Assembly: GCA_937925925.1 (NCBI GenBank)
Contig: CALANA010000091.1
Span: 1 to 64,000, forward strand
Origin: an uncultured Chloroflexales bacterium
Lineage (GTDB): Bacteria > Chloroflexota > Chloroflexia > Chloroflexales > Chloroflexaceae
Direction: 5' to 3'
DNA length: 64,000 nt
Made by a program: the position numbers and the translations under genes. A model generated the notes under the pieces. The model saw nothing but the letters and a program-made list of their open reading frames with translations. It made no database searches and was not told where the DNA came from. Below, one piece after another: positions 39,186 to 48,371 of this stretch (positions are counted from its first letter, which is position 1; every line of letters begins with the position of its first letter).

Positions 39186-39393
39186 CAGGACGTACGCGGT
39201 GGTCTGATCACCTCGCTTTTTCGCCTTCGGCAGAGTGGGACGTTGTCTTCTTTTCCCACCAAATGTTCCCCGTAGGCGAAAATTTGGTGGGAAGCTGCTG
39301 AAGGCGAAAAAGCTTGTCCCGTTCGACTGCGCTCAGGGCAAGCTCTGAGCGTAGTCGAAGGAACGTTGAGTTCATGCGACTGCGTACGTCCTG
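39186..39393. repeat. Family A element with TIR CAGGACGTACGCGGT / ACTGCGTACGTCCTG
   Basis: 15-bp TIR, one mismatch; hairpin TTCCCACCAAAT..ATTTGGTGGGAA 39253-39293. Confidence 0.85.
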
Positions 39394-39576
39394 TTGCTCT
39401 CTTTTTCCTATTTTCTCCCTACATGCGCGTTGGCAGCGAACATATACGCAGAAGGACAAGCCCTTTTTACGTGGTATCGTTGGGTGTAGGTTGCCCTGAG
39501 CGGAGCCACAGGCATCAGCGGAAACATCATCGAAAAAGACGGTTTGTTCGAGTGATCAAGCCCGCCCGAATCATAG

Positions 39577-39686
39577 TATAGTGATCCTACATCTGTGAAG
39601 CACCGGAGTCCAGGCTTGACGCTGGCCTAGCTCCGTCCAGGCTAAAGCCTAGAATCCAGGTTTACAAGTGTAATAGGATTGCTATA
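39577..39686. repeat. Family E element (TATAGTGATCCT .. AGGATTGCTATA)
   Basis: Both ends present; 110 bp. Confidence 0.8.
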
Positions 39687-39767
39687 CGTCTTTGACGCTA
39701 AACCAGAGTTTCCATTATAATCTACATTCAGAAGAGACGCGAACGGAGAATATGCAAGGAGAACACG

Positions 39768-40637
39768 GTGTCAATCTTTAATCCGCTACCGGTTGAGCCA
39801 GCTTTTTTGAACTGGCGTGGGCATCAGATCGCCAGCTACACGGCTGGTGCCGGGCCAAAAGTATTGCTCATTCACAGTATCAATGCCGCCGCATCAGCCT
39901 TTGAGATGCGCAAACCGTTTGTGCAACTCCAGGATACCTTTCATATCCATGCCATTGACCTGTTGGGGTATGGACGATCGGATCGTCCTGCTCGTGCCTA
40001 CCATGCCAGTGACTACGTGGAACTGATTGCACACATCCTCCAACAGATGGGATCAGGGACGACCATCATTGCCAGTTCGCTCAGCGCAGCGTATGCGGTG
40101 CGAGCGGCCCGTCAGCATGCTGAACTGGTACAGGCGCTGGTGCTGGTTTGTCCAGCGGGGATCGAGCAACTGGCCCAACCACCCGGCCAATCCAACGCGA
40201 TCGCCTATCGTACGCTGCGTGGGGCCGCCGGAAAGTTGATCTTTGCGGCACTGACCACACGTCCGGCAGTACGTTTTTTTCTTGAACGCGAAGGCTATGC
40301 TCAGCGTAGCAGTATTACGCCAGATACACTGGAAGGGTTTTATCAGGCCACGCAGCATCCTGGTGCCCGCTATGCGCCGCTCTGTTTTGTAACCGGGTTG
40401 CTCAATACCAACATTGCTGAGGATTTTGCCGCCCTCACTCAACCCATCCTCATCGTGTGGGGCCGTCAGGCAACGACGACGCCGGTGAGCCAGGCAGATG
40501 CGTTCCTGGCGCGTAATCCGCAGGCAAAGCTGAGTGTGGTTGACAATACATCGTTACTCGTTCAGGACGAGCAACCGGAGGTGTTCAGCGGATTGGTACG
40601 TGAGTTTCTGGCGGTGCCAGCGCTAGAGTCAACGTAG
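39768..40637 (+). CDS. Alpha/beta hydrolase
   Basis: IHAIDLLGYGRSDRPARAY, IIASSLSAAYAVRAARQH (nucleophile elbow SSLSA), PILIVWGRQATTTPV. Confidence 0.9.
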   Translation: MSIFNPLPVEPAFLNWRGHQIASYTAGAGPKVLLIHSINAAASAFEMRKPFVQLQDTFHIHAIDLLGYGRSDRPARAYHASDYVELIAHILQQMGSGTTIIASSLSAAYAVRAARQHAELVQALVLVCPAGIEQLAQPPGQSNAIAYRTLRGAAGKLIFAALTTRPAVRFFLEREGYAQRSSITPDTLEGFYQATQHPGARYAPLCFVTGLLNTNIAEDFAALTQPILIVWGRQATTTPVSQADAFLARNPQAKLSVVDNTSLLVQDEQPEVFSGLVREFLAVPALEST

Positions 40638-40841
40638 TTCGCGCAGTTCGATCGGGTCTTCACGTGGTTCGCATACCCCACAAAATAGCGCTCTCGCGGT
40701 GACAATCGCTTTGTGAATGTTCTTCTGGTCACGATAGAGCGCCACAATGTGCGGCATTTCCTGCGCATGGTTGCGACACACGGCGCGCCCACAGAAAATG
40801 CATGTGCCATGCGCTGGACGTTCACAATGCCAGCAGTTCAT
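40629..40841 (-). CDS. Small zinc-finger-like protein
   Basis: MNCWHCERPAHGTCIFCGRAVCRNHAQ..FCGVCEP: paired CxxC / CxxH motifs. Confidence 0.7.
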   Translation of the reverse strand: MNCWHCERPAHGTCIFCGRAVCRNHAQEMPHIVALYRDQKNIHKAIVTARALFCGVCEPREDPIELRELR

Positions 40842-40913
40842 ACTATTCCTCTTATGATCAGACCAGCCGAGGCGCTGGTGCCACCAGTCGATCAGACCGC
40901 CAACCGCCCCACG

Positions 40914-40942
40914 CTGGTGCCGACGCTCTGCGTCGGCACCAG
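40914..40942. terminator. Hairpin CTGGTGCCGACGC tct GCGTCGGCACCAG downstream of the DUF11 gene
   Basis: 13-bp perfect arms, 3-nt loop, 24 nt beyond the DUF11 stop; may be a dispersed repeat rather than a terminator. Confidence 0.5.
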
Positions 40943-40965
40943 TTCGTGATCAGTCCTGTTGTGGA

Positions 40966-43900
40966 TTAACGCTGTATGAGTGGGAGATACACAAAACTCC
41001 CTTTGGTAATGCGTACTTGAGCGGTATCCAGCGATGTATCAAGACTGGCCGGGCTAGAATTGACGACAACCACTTTATTGGTAACGATCTCGTCGTCCTC
41101 ACCATCAACGGCCCGCACACGGAAGCGGAGCAACCGCACCCCAGGAACCAGTTGTTCATCCTCATTGGTTTCCGCCCTGGGCACCCGCAAGTCGTTCCAG
41201 GTCAATCGGTTGCCATCCTGAATGGGATTGGCCGTATCGCCTACCGGTGCCACAAAAGTCAGGTTGGGCGGTAACTGATCCTCAATAGACACCGTTAGCT
41301 CGGACGTTTCCGTGTTCACGATTGAGATCTGATACACAAACTCCTCTCCAACCGCAACCTGCTCCCGGTCAGCCATCTTCGCCAGCGCCGATTGGGGTGG
41401 ACACATGCGGATAGTCGGATCGAGTACGCCGTCTTTGAGCGGGATGGCACCATTCGGGCTGGTGGTGGTTACTTTTGTTGGCAGATCATGCCAGACCTGC
41501 CCGACTTCCAGTTCACTTTCTAACACAACCAGCGCCGAGGTTTCATCAGCTCTTTTAGCCGGAACCGTTAGATTTTGCCAGACTGCCAGTGTGTCACCGT
41601 TCTCAGCCTGGCGTAGGGTTGGAGCGGGCGTAGTCCCCATAGGGCGTACAAATTTCAGACCAAGCGGCAACGTGACCGTCACAGTGGTGCTTTCATAGCT
41701 GATGTCATTGGTGTTGACCAATGAAAGTTGATAGACCGGTCGATCACCGGGAGTGGCACACGTATCGGCATTCAGCAACTTGGGTTCAGCCGTATGTAGC
41801 GGTTCGACGTTGACATCAACATAGGCAAAGCTTATTTCCGCACCCTGGAAGTTACTACAGATACCGTTACCAGGGCCCCCCCGTGGGATAGCTTCCAGCA
41901 AATCTGGCGCAGTTGCCATCAGCCAGTTACGGTTATAACGCTCAAGGTCGTTGGAGTCACATGCCTGTACCGCCTGCACGGGTTTGCGCAAACTCAAGAC
42001 CGTATTGCCGGTGCGAGCCACAAAGACGATACTGGCGGTACGGTTGGCCTGGATCGAAGGGATGACCCATGTCAACTGGATCCGCTCATCTTCGAGTTGC
42101 TCTTGCTGCGGAAGATTTGTTACGTCACCGCTGCCAACCATACTGGCAAAGGTAAAGCCGGGTGGCAGAATATCGATCACTGTCACGTTGTTAATCGCAG
42201 CGGCACGATTGTTATTCTTAACCTCCAACGTATAGGTGATCCGATCTTGCAAGCTGGCACGTTCGCGGTCAACCTTCTTCGAGTATTCAATGCGATTCGT
42301 GCCACAGTTGAGTTGCACGATACCTTCCGCGGGGGGAATTCGGCGTACAATGTAGGTGTCGCGCCCGCTCTTAAAGCGAAACATCAGTTCGTTGACATAT
42401 TTCGCCGTCTTACATTCATTGGGCAACCGGGTGACAATCACGGCCTCCAGGCTATCGCCAGGTGCGACGCGTTTCAGTGGCCACTCTAGTACGTTGTCTT
42501 CCTTCAGCTCTGGCTGTGCATAGCCACTGTCTTGCTTGACATACACGAAACTCCCAAGCGGATCGTACAGCCCTACTTCCTGAGGTTCTGAGGACTGGTT
42601 GGTAAGCCTGAGCCTGAACGTGATCGTATCCCCCTGAATGGTTGTCACGCTCTTGTCCGGTATCTTCTCCAGATTGATGTCTGGATTTATCCTGACACAA
42701 ACACTATTACTTGTGATATTAATGCGCTCATCACCGCTACGCGTTTCTACCTTGTTACAGTAATCGACAAATTCAAACCCATCAACGCGCAGTTCGTAAC
42801 GCAGGGTGAGTTTCTCACCACGTGGAACACTAATGTTATTCCAGATAAGATTGCCACCATTTTTATTATCATCAATCGAGTCTGGTTCACGACTGATATC
42901 ATCCAGGGTCGCGCTGCCTCTGACGTAACTGAATTTGGCAGGTAATGATCGATGTGAAGGCAGATTGTCAATTACGGTGACATTATCGGCATCGGCTGAA
43001 CCGTCATTCTTGATCTCGATCAGATACGCATAATTCTGGCCTCTTGTCACGAATAACTCGCCACTCTCAGAGAATTTTCCAACGCTCAAACGTGGTACGA
43101 GATTCACGCGCCCGTTGACCGTTTTGGCGCATGCCAGTGGTACCGCAGAAGTACCAGCAACCACCTGTCCTACACCAGTACCGCGTGCTATGGTTCGATT
43201 GTAATCACCAATCACCCGTAAGGAGAAGGTCGCCTCCGTCGGAGCGGTGATCGTTCCAGGAGGAATATTCAGGTTCCAGCGGATCTCGCCGCCCGGTTGA
43301 GCCGCTGAAGATGGTGCCTGGGCCGGATTAGGTGTGGCCGAATTAGGAACATAGAACGCATTCGACTGAATTGTAAAAATCAGTTGTGAACCTGAAATCG
43401 GTTTATCATAGAAATTTTGTACAACAATCGTCAACGAGGCTTCATTGCCATAAACCGTAGAGCGTGGTTCGGCCGTAATTGACTTGATTTCGAGTGGGTT
43501 GATAACCACAATATCAACCCGTTTACCCTTGACGTCATAGCGCTCATTTGCGTTCTTGAATGGCATTTGATCGCTGGTAACGCTGTAGTTCTGATTGCGA
43601 ATGAGTCCACAATCGACGCTCACGTTGAGCTTTCGGAACCGGACGCGGAACTGCTGCGCATTATTCGGTTGCAGTGGCCCGGCAATGCGCCAGGTCAGTG
43701 TGCCTTTCTGCGTATTCACCTCGGGATTACCATCGCCGTCGGCAGGTACATATTCGCTCCCAGCCGGAATGGTATCAACCAGAACGATGTTGGTGGCTGT
43801 ACGCGCATCTGCCCGAATCTGTCCATCGATCACATCGCCTGGCCCGCTAGCATTGCCCATGGTGATGATAAAATCACCGGTATCAAGCGGGTAGATTCTT

Positions 43901-44700
43901 GCCGGTGTTTCGGGTGCCCGTTCCTTTGCCAGATAGAAGATCGGGCCAACAACCAGCGCATTCGCGGTATTTTCACTGATAACCCGGTTGTTGATAAGTA
44001 GTTGTCCCGATCCAGCCGGGCGAACCGGCTCTTTGCCCGACTCGGAGTAGGCCTCGGGCATTGTGCGCAGGCGTACCGAGAAACGCCCACTCTGGTTGGG
44101 AGGCAGATCACCAATACGGTATTCGTAGTTTCTAATCTTCTCGACCGTTGGGCCACTACTGGAGGCGACATTGCATTCATTGTCGCAGTATTGCCAGTTG
44201 CCCTTTCTGGCGATTGGATTGAAGCGCGACCATGTCGCACGTACAACCACATTAGATGCCGTCTGTGAGCCGGTGTTGGTATACACATAAGTGTAAGTAA
44301 TCTGACCATTGTCTGTGCCCAGATTTTCGCTGCGAATCTGATCGGGTGTCACCAGTACACTGAGTTGTACAACACCCTGGACGTTGCGGGTTATCGGGAA
44401 ATCGTCGATTAAACCAGTTTCGCTTTCGGTTGTGTCGGTCAAACCTGGCTCGGTTTCGTGTTCGGTGGGCGTTGCGGTTATGATCGGTGTTGTTTCGGTG
44501 GGGGGAGGTACGATCAGCGTGACGCCGGTTTCATCCTCTGAATCAGGGAAGGCGTCCGGGTCAACAATTTTGAACTCGGGCGTTGGTGTGGGATCCTGAG
44601 CGGTCGTAGTAAAAGGTACCAGGGCCATCAACATAAACAGCAGGGTCAACAAGGTAATCCGACGATACCAGTGACCAGCCTGACCAGATGATGCTTTCAC
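40966..44700 (-). CDS. Large secreted DUF11-repeat surface protein
   Basis: Signal peptide ITLLTLLFMLMALVPFTTTAQ; multiple VTVIDNLPxxxxF / VTVTLPLGLKFV modules; C-terminus FVYLPLIQR. Confidence 0.9.
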   Translation of the reverse strand: MKASSGQAGHWYRRITLLTLLFMLMALVPFTTTAQDPTPTPEFKIVDPDAFPDSEDETGVTLIVPPPTETTPIITATPTEHETEPGLTDTTESETGLIDDFPITRNVQGVVQLSVLVTPDQIRSENLGTDNGQITYTYVYTNTGSQTASNVVVRATWSRFNPIARKGNWQYCDNECNVASSSGPTVEKIRNYEYRIGDLPPNQSGRFSVRLRTMPEAYSESGKEPVRPAGSGQLLINNRVISENTANALVVGPIFYLAKERAPETPARIYPLDTGDFIITMGNASGPGDVIDGQIRADARTATNIVLVDTIPAGSEYVPADGDGNPEVNTQKGTLTWRIAGPLQPNNAQQFRVRFRKLNVSVDCGLIRNQNYSVTSDQMPFKNANERYDVKGKRVDIVVINPLEIKSITAEPRSTVYGNEASLTIVVQNFYDKPISGSQLIFTIQSNAFYVPNSATPNPAQAPSSAAQPGGEIRWNLNIPPGTITAPTEATFSLRVIGDYNRTIARGTGVGQVVAGTSAVPLACAKTVNGRVNLVPRLSVGKFSESGELFVTRGQNYAYLIEIKNDGSADADNVTVIDNLPSHRSLPAKFSYVRGSATLDDISREPDSIDDNKNGGNLIWNNISVPRGEKLTLRYELRVDGFEFVDYCNKVETRSGDERINITSNSVCVRINPDINLEKIPDKSVTTIQGDTITFRLRLTNQSSEPQEVGLYDPLGSFVYVKQDSGYAQPELKEDNVLEWPLKRVAPGDSLEAVIVTRLPNECKTAKYVNELMFRFKSGRDTYIVRRIPPAEGIVQLNCGTNRIEYSKKVDRERASLQDRITYTLEVKNNNRAAAINNVTVIDILPPGFTFASMVGSGDVTNLPQQEQLEDERIQLTWVIPSIQANRTASIVFVARTGNTVLSLRKPVQAVQACDSNDLERYNRNWLMATAPDLLEAIPRGGPGNGICSNFQGAEISFAYVDVNVEPLHTAEPKLLNADTCATPGDRPVYQLSLVNTNDISYESTTVTVTLPLGLKFVRPMGTTPAPTLRQAENGDTLAVWQNLTVPAKRADETSALVVLESELEVGQVWHDLPTKVTTTSPNGAIPLKDGVLDPTIRMCPPQSALAKMADREQVAVGEEFVYQISIVNTETSELTVSIEDQLPPNLTFVAPVGDTANPIQDGNRLTWNDLRVPRAETNEDEQLVPGVRLLRFRVRAVDGEDDEIVTNKVVVVNSSPASLDTSLDTAQVRITKGSFVYLPLIQR

Positions 44701-44737
44701 AATACAATCTCCTCATTACGCAATGATTAATGCGAGA

Positions 44738-44844
44738 CTTTTATTCAGGTAGTTATGAAGACTGACGTTCAGGTTTGGGCCTGGAAGCGCTCCGTCCTGA
44801 CTGAAGCCTGGATTCCCGTTCACAATTGAAATAGGATTGCTATA
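44738..44844. repeat. Family E element ending AGGATTGCTATA
   Basis: Right TIR 44833-44844; core TTCAGG..GGCCTGG..TCCTGACTGAAGCCTGGA. Confidence 0.6.
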
Positions 44845-45111
44845 GGTATTATGGAAACTGGGAAGATCTGCTTCTTGATCACAATACTTGCTGACAGTTC
44901 TGATCACCAGGCTCGATTGCGTGATCGTCATTATCCTGTGTGATTATTGTCATAACCTTTAACCTGATTTAAGTATCTCATACTGACTATAGCATCTCGT
45001 CTTACATATGTGAATAGGAGAAAAGGACTAAATTTACACGAGGAACACGGTCGCTTATACAGCCGCTCGTCCCACGGGCGCATCAGAGGAGGCCCTAGTC
45101 CCAGCCCCGAT

Positions 45112-46173
45112 CTAGCGTCCTGCTTCTCTTTCACGCTCAATAGGGACACGATGGTGATTATTCAGTTCTTCGCGCACCACATAGATCGGCTTCTGCTGTG
45201 TTTCATAGTATGTACGTACCACCAGTTCACCAATTAAACCCATGCTAATAAACTGTACCCCAAGAATGAGCAGCAGCGTGCCGAGCAGCAGCAGGGGCCG
45301 ATCCGCCAGGCTCGCGCCCGTGATAAATTTCAGTAGCACCAGGTAGGTGTTAATCACGACTCCCAACAGCATCGACAGCAATCCGAATAACCCGAAGATC
45401 TGCATCGGGCGTGTTGCATAGCTCAACAAAAAGCGTACGGTCAACAGATCAAGCAAGACGCGGATGGTACGACTAATCCCATATTTTGAGGTTCCAAACT
45501 GACGTGGCGCATGCTGGACGGGTAGTTCGGTTACCGCCACTCCCTGCCAGCTTGCGATGGCGGGAATGAAGCGGTGAAGCTCGCCATACAGTTGAATATT
45601 GCGCAACACATCGGCGCGGTAGGCCTTCAGTGAACAACCATAGTCGCGCAGGTGAACTCCCGTGACGATCGAGATCAGGCGGTTGGCAATCTGGGAGGGT
45701 AGTCGGCGGCTCCAGAACGGATCCTGGCGTCGTTCGCGCCAGCCGCTTACTACATCGTAGCCTTCATCCAGTTTGTTGAGCAAACGGCCAATATCAGCCG
45801 GGTCGTTTTGCAGATCGGCATCAATCGTGATTACTACCTCGCCACGCACGCGCTCAAAGCCAGCAGCGAAGGCGGGTGTCTGGCCGAAATTACGCCGAAA
45901 GCGGATCACGCGTAAGCGAGAATCGACCAGTGCCAGGTCGCGCAACAGGCTAAAGCTACGATCTTTACTCCCGTCATCAACAGCAATAATTTCGTAGCTA
46001 TACCCTAGTTGATCCAGTTCTGTCGTTAGCCGGGTATAAAGTGTTGGAATGCTCTCCTCTTCGTTGTAAATTGGGACAACAATCGAGAGATAGGGTGCAG
46101 CATCAACGCCATTGCCCATCGACTGGAGGCTGGCGGTGTTGTACATCGGGTTGTGAGGGACGGTTTGTTCCAT
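45112..46173 (-). CDS. GT2 polyprenyl-phosphate glycosyltransferase (GtrB/DPM1-like)
   Basis: LSIVVPIYNEEESIPTLYTRL..DADLQNDPADIGRLLNKLDEGYDVVSGWRERRQD; two C-terminal TMs. Confidence 0.93.
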   Translation of the reverse strand: MEQTVPHNPMYNTASLQSMGNGVDAAPYLSIVVPIYNEEESIPTLYTRLTTELDQLGYSYEIIAVDDGSKDRSFSLLRDLALVDSRLRVIRFRRNFGQTPAFAAGFERVRGEVVITIDADLQNDPADIGRLLNKLDEGYDVVSGWRERRQDPFWSRRLPSQIANRLISIVTGVHLRDYGCSLKAYRADVLRNIQLYGELHRFIPAIASWQGVAVTELPVQHAPRQFGTSKYGISRTIRVLLDLLTVRFLLSYATRPMQIFGLFGLLSMLLGVVINTYLVLLKFITGASLADRPLLLLGTLLLILGVQFISMGLIGELVVRTYYETQQKPIYVVREELNNHHRVPIEREREAGR

Positions 46174-46267
46174 GGGTACTCCTTGCCGGTTATGCTACAA
46201 CCGGCACTATGACCGTTCGTCTGTCCCCTATTGTAACCGAATACGTACTTGAGCTTGCTGCCTGACT

Positions 46268-46876
46268 CTGACGAATACCAATTTGACGTAAACATTCTGC
46301 ATCCGTTGGTTCGTCTGACGTTAGTACCAGAGGGCCTACCTACCGCCATACGGTGTCTGGCATCCTGCGTGGAGGCGTCGCCGGCGCGAAAGGCCTCCTG
46401 CGCGGCGCGAAAGGCCTCCTGCGCGGCGTGCATGACATCCTGCGCGAAGCGACTGGCATCCTGCGCGAAGCGAAGGATCTCATCCCATCCGCAGGCAAGC
46501 TGCTTCGCTGCGAAGATGCTTCGCTGCGCTCAGCATGACAACGCGCTGCGCTCAGCATGACAAAGCGCGGCGACGATGCGTCGCTCCGCAAGATGCTGCG
46601 CTGCGAAGATGCTTCGCTGCGCTCAGCATGACAAAGCGCTTCGCTCAGCATGACACAACCTGGGAGCTATTTCCGTCATTGTGTACTAGTGCCTACGCCA
46701 ACGTGCCTGCCCCTGGAACGAGCTGGCGCGGGGCGGAGGGGCGTGGCATGCAACGTCTCTCCGCCACCCCCCGCAGGAACATGACCCCGGGGGCCTGCGA
46801 TCCCCGCCCCCGCCGCGACGCAGGTGCGTGGACGGACGCAGGGCACGCACATGTGGAAGGGTCACGTCGAAACGGT
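46268..46876. repeat. Family C element interrupted by a catgctgagcg array
   Basis: Left end ATACCAATTTGACGTAAACATTCTGCATCCGTTGGTTCGTC; right end GTGGAAGGGTCACGTCGAAACGGTAT; array in between. Confidence 0.65.
46321..46689. repeat. CATGCTGAGCG(C/A)AGCG palindromic array (bounded element)
   Basis: Terminal sequence CTAGTACACAATGACGGAAATAG (reverse strand) identical in form to the 62.7-kb copy. Confidence 0.75.
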
Positions 46877-47000
46877 ATAGCGTGTTTTTCTGCCCGTGCC
46901 TTGTCTCCAATGAGCTGTGACGTTCGAACCGCTGTATAGGCGCTGGTACTACATGATGTATGTGCTGGTATACAAAGCTTGCATACCAGTTACTATAGCC

Positions 47001-48233
47001 CTATTGTCCAGGTATGGTTGAGACACAACGGCGATGCTGATTGTACGACTTGACATAATAATAGGCCTGCTCAACACCAGGCACCAGCCGTTCCCAACGA
47101 AACGCATTCACGGCGATACGTGCGGTAGCCCCCAGACGCACCCGCAGATCGGCATACTCTAACAGCAACAGCGTGGCACGGGCCAGTGCAGCCGCATCGC
47201 CTGGTGCGACAAGCAGACCACTGTGTTGATGTTCGATGTATTCGCTCACCTGTCCCACCTGTCCGGCCACGATGGGCAAACCAGCGGCCATAAGTTCAAG
47301 CAGTTTGACCGAACAGCGCGCGCGGTTGATCAGCGTATCGTTTAATGGCACGAGGGCAATGTCTGCGGTAGCAAGTAAGGCAGGAATTGCGGCTGGCTCA
47401 ATCCAGCCACGATAGTCAATCGCGCTGGCAATACCAGCGCGGGCAGCGAGTCGCAGCATATCATGTTCCTCGCCGCGCTCGCCGCGCCCGATCACGAGCA
47501 AGCGAGTGGTAGGATAGTGGATGATGATCGCGGCCAGGGCGATGATCAGATCGGATACGTTAAATTCCCAGAAGCGCGTATAGAGCAGCAGCGTTGGCCC
47601 CGCATGCTCCCGTCTGACTGTGGATGTTGGCAGTGATGCTGCACCAATACCGTTGGGCAGATAGAAGACGCGCTCCGGGGGCACGCCTGCACCCCAGACC
47701 TGTGTCTCCAGTGTACGACTGGCAACGGTAACGGCCTGGGCACGGCGCGGCAGATCTCGTTCTTGCCAGGCAAAGAGTTGTTTTGCCAGGCGTGGATAGG
47801 GTAATACATCATTCCACCCACCCTGGCCTTCCCAGTCGTCGGTATCGACCACCAGCGGTAATCTTGGATGGGTGATGCGAGCCAGCAGTGCCGTTAGACC
47901 GCTGTAGCCTTTGGGTTTAAAGAGGTGTAACACATCGGGGCGTATAGCCAGCGCCTGCTGTAACAGGGTAACGATCCACTGCAGTGTCCCTGTTGTTCCA
48001 GGTAACACCGGGAGGTCAAGGTGGGTAACCGGTACGCCCGCGTAGACCGTGCGTTGACCGGCGTCCTGTGGATTATGCACCGGCGGAGCGGTGATCGTCA
48101 CCGTATGGCCGCGTTCTACCAATGCCTGCGCCAGCGGCAGCATACGTGCGGACAGCGTGCCTTTCGGCCGAATACCAAAGGGGGCCAGCATCGCAATTCG
48201 CAACGGCGGATGTTGCAAGCTCTGAATGGTCAA
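47001..48233 (-). CDS. Glycosyltransferase family 4
   Basis: IAMLAPFGIRPKGTLSARMLPLAQALVERGHTVTI..VKLLELMAAGLPIVAGQVGQVSEYIEHQHSGLLV. Confidence 0.93.
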   Translation of the reverse strand: MTIQSLQHPPLRIAMLAPFGIRPKGTLSARMLPLAQALVERGHTVTITAPPVHNPQDAGQRTVYAGVPVTHLDLPVLPGTTGTLQWIVTLLQQALAIRPDVLHLFKPKGYSGLTALLARITHPRLPLVVDTDDWEGQGGWNDVLPYPRLAKQLFAWQERDLPRRAQAVTVASRTLETQVWGAGVPPERVFYLPNGIGAASLPTSTVRREHAGPTLLLYTRFWEFNVSDLIIALAAIIIHYPTTRLLVIGRGERGEEHDMLRLAARAGIASAIDYRGWIEPAAIPALLATADIALVPLNDTLINRARCSVKLLELMAAGLPIVAGQVGQVSEYIEHQHSGLLVAPGDAAALARATLLLLEYADLRVRLGATARIAVNAFRWERLVPGVEQAYYYVKSYNQHRRCVSTIPGQ

Positions 48234-48311
48234 GCAGCACCTGCTACACTGGTTTAATGCCGGAGACAGGGATGTACATACTCCCTTTTGACATAATCTG
48301 AGGTGGTTTCA

Positions 48312-48370
48312 CGTTGGTATGTTCAAACGTTCATAACGTTATAATGTGATGAACGTTTGAACGTTTGAAT
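48312..48370. repeat. Iterated AACGTTYGAA/TTCAAACGTT cluster
   Basis: gttcaaacgttcataacgttataatgtgatgaacgtttgaacgtttgaat. Confidence 0.6.
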
Positions 48371-48371
48371 C

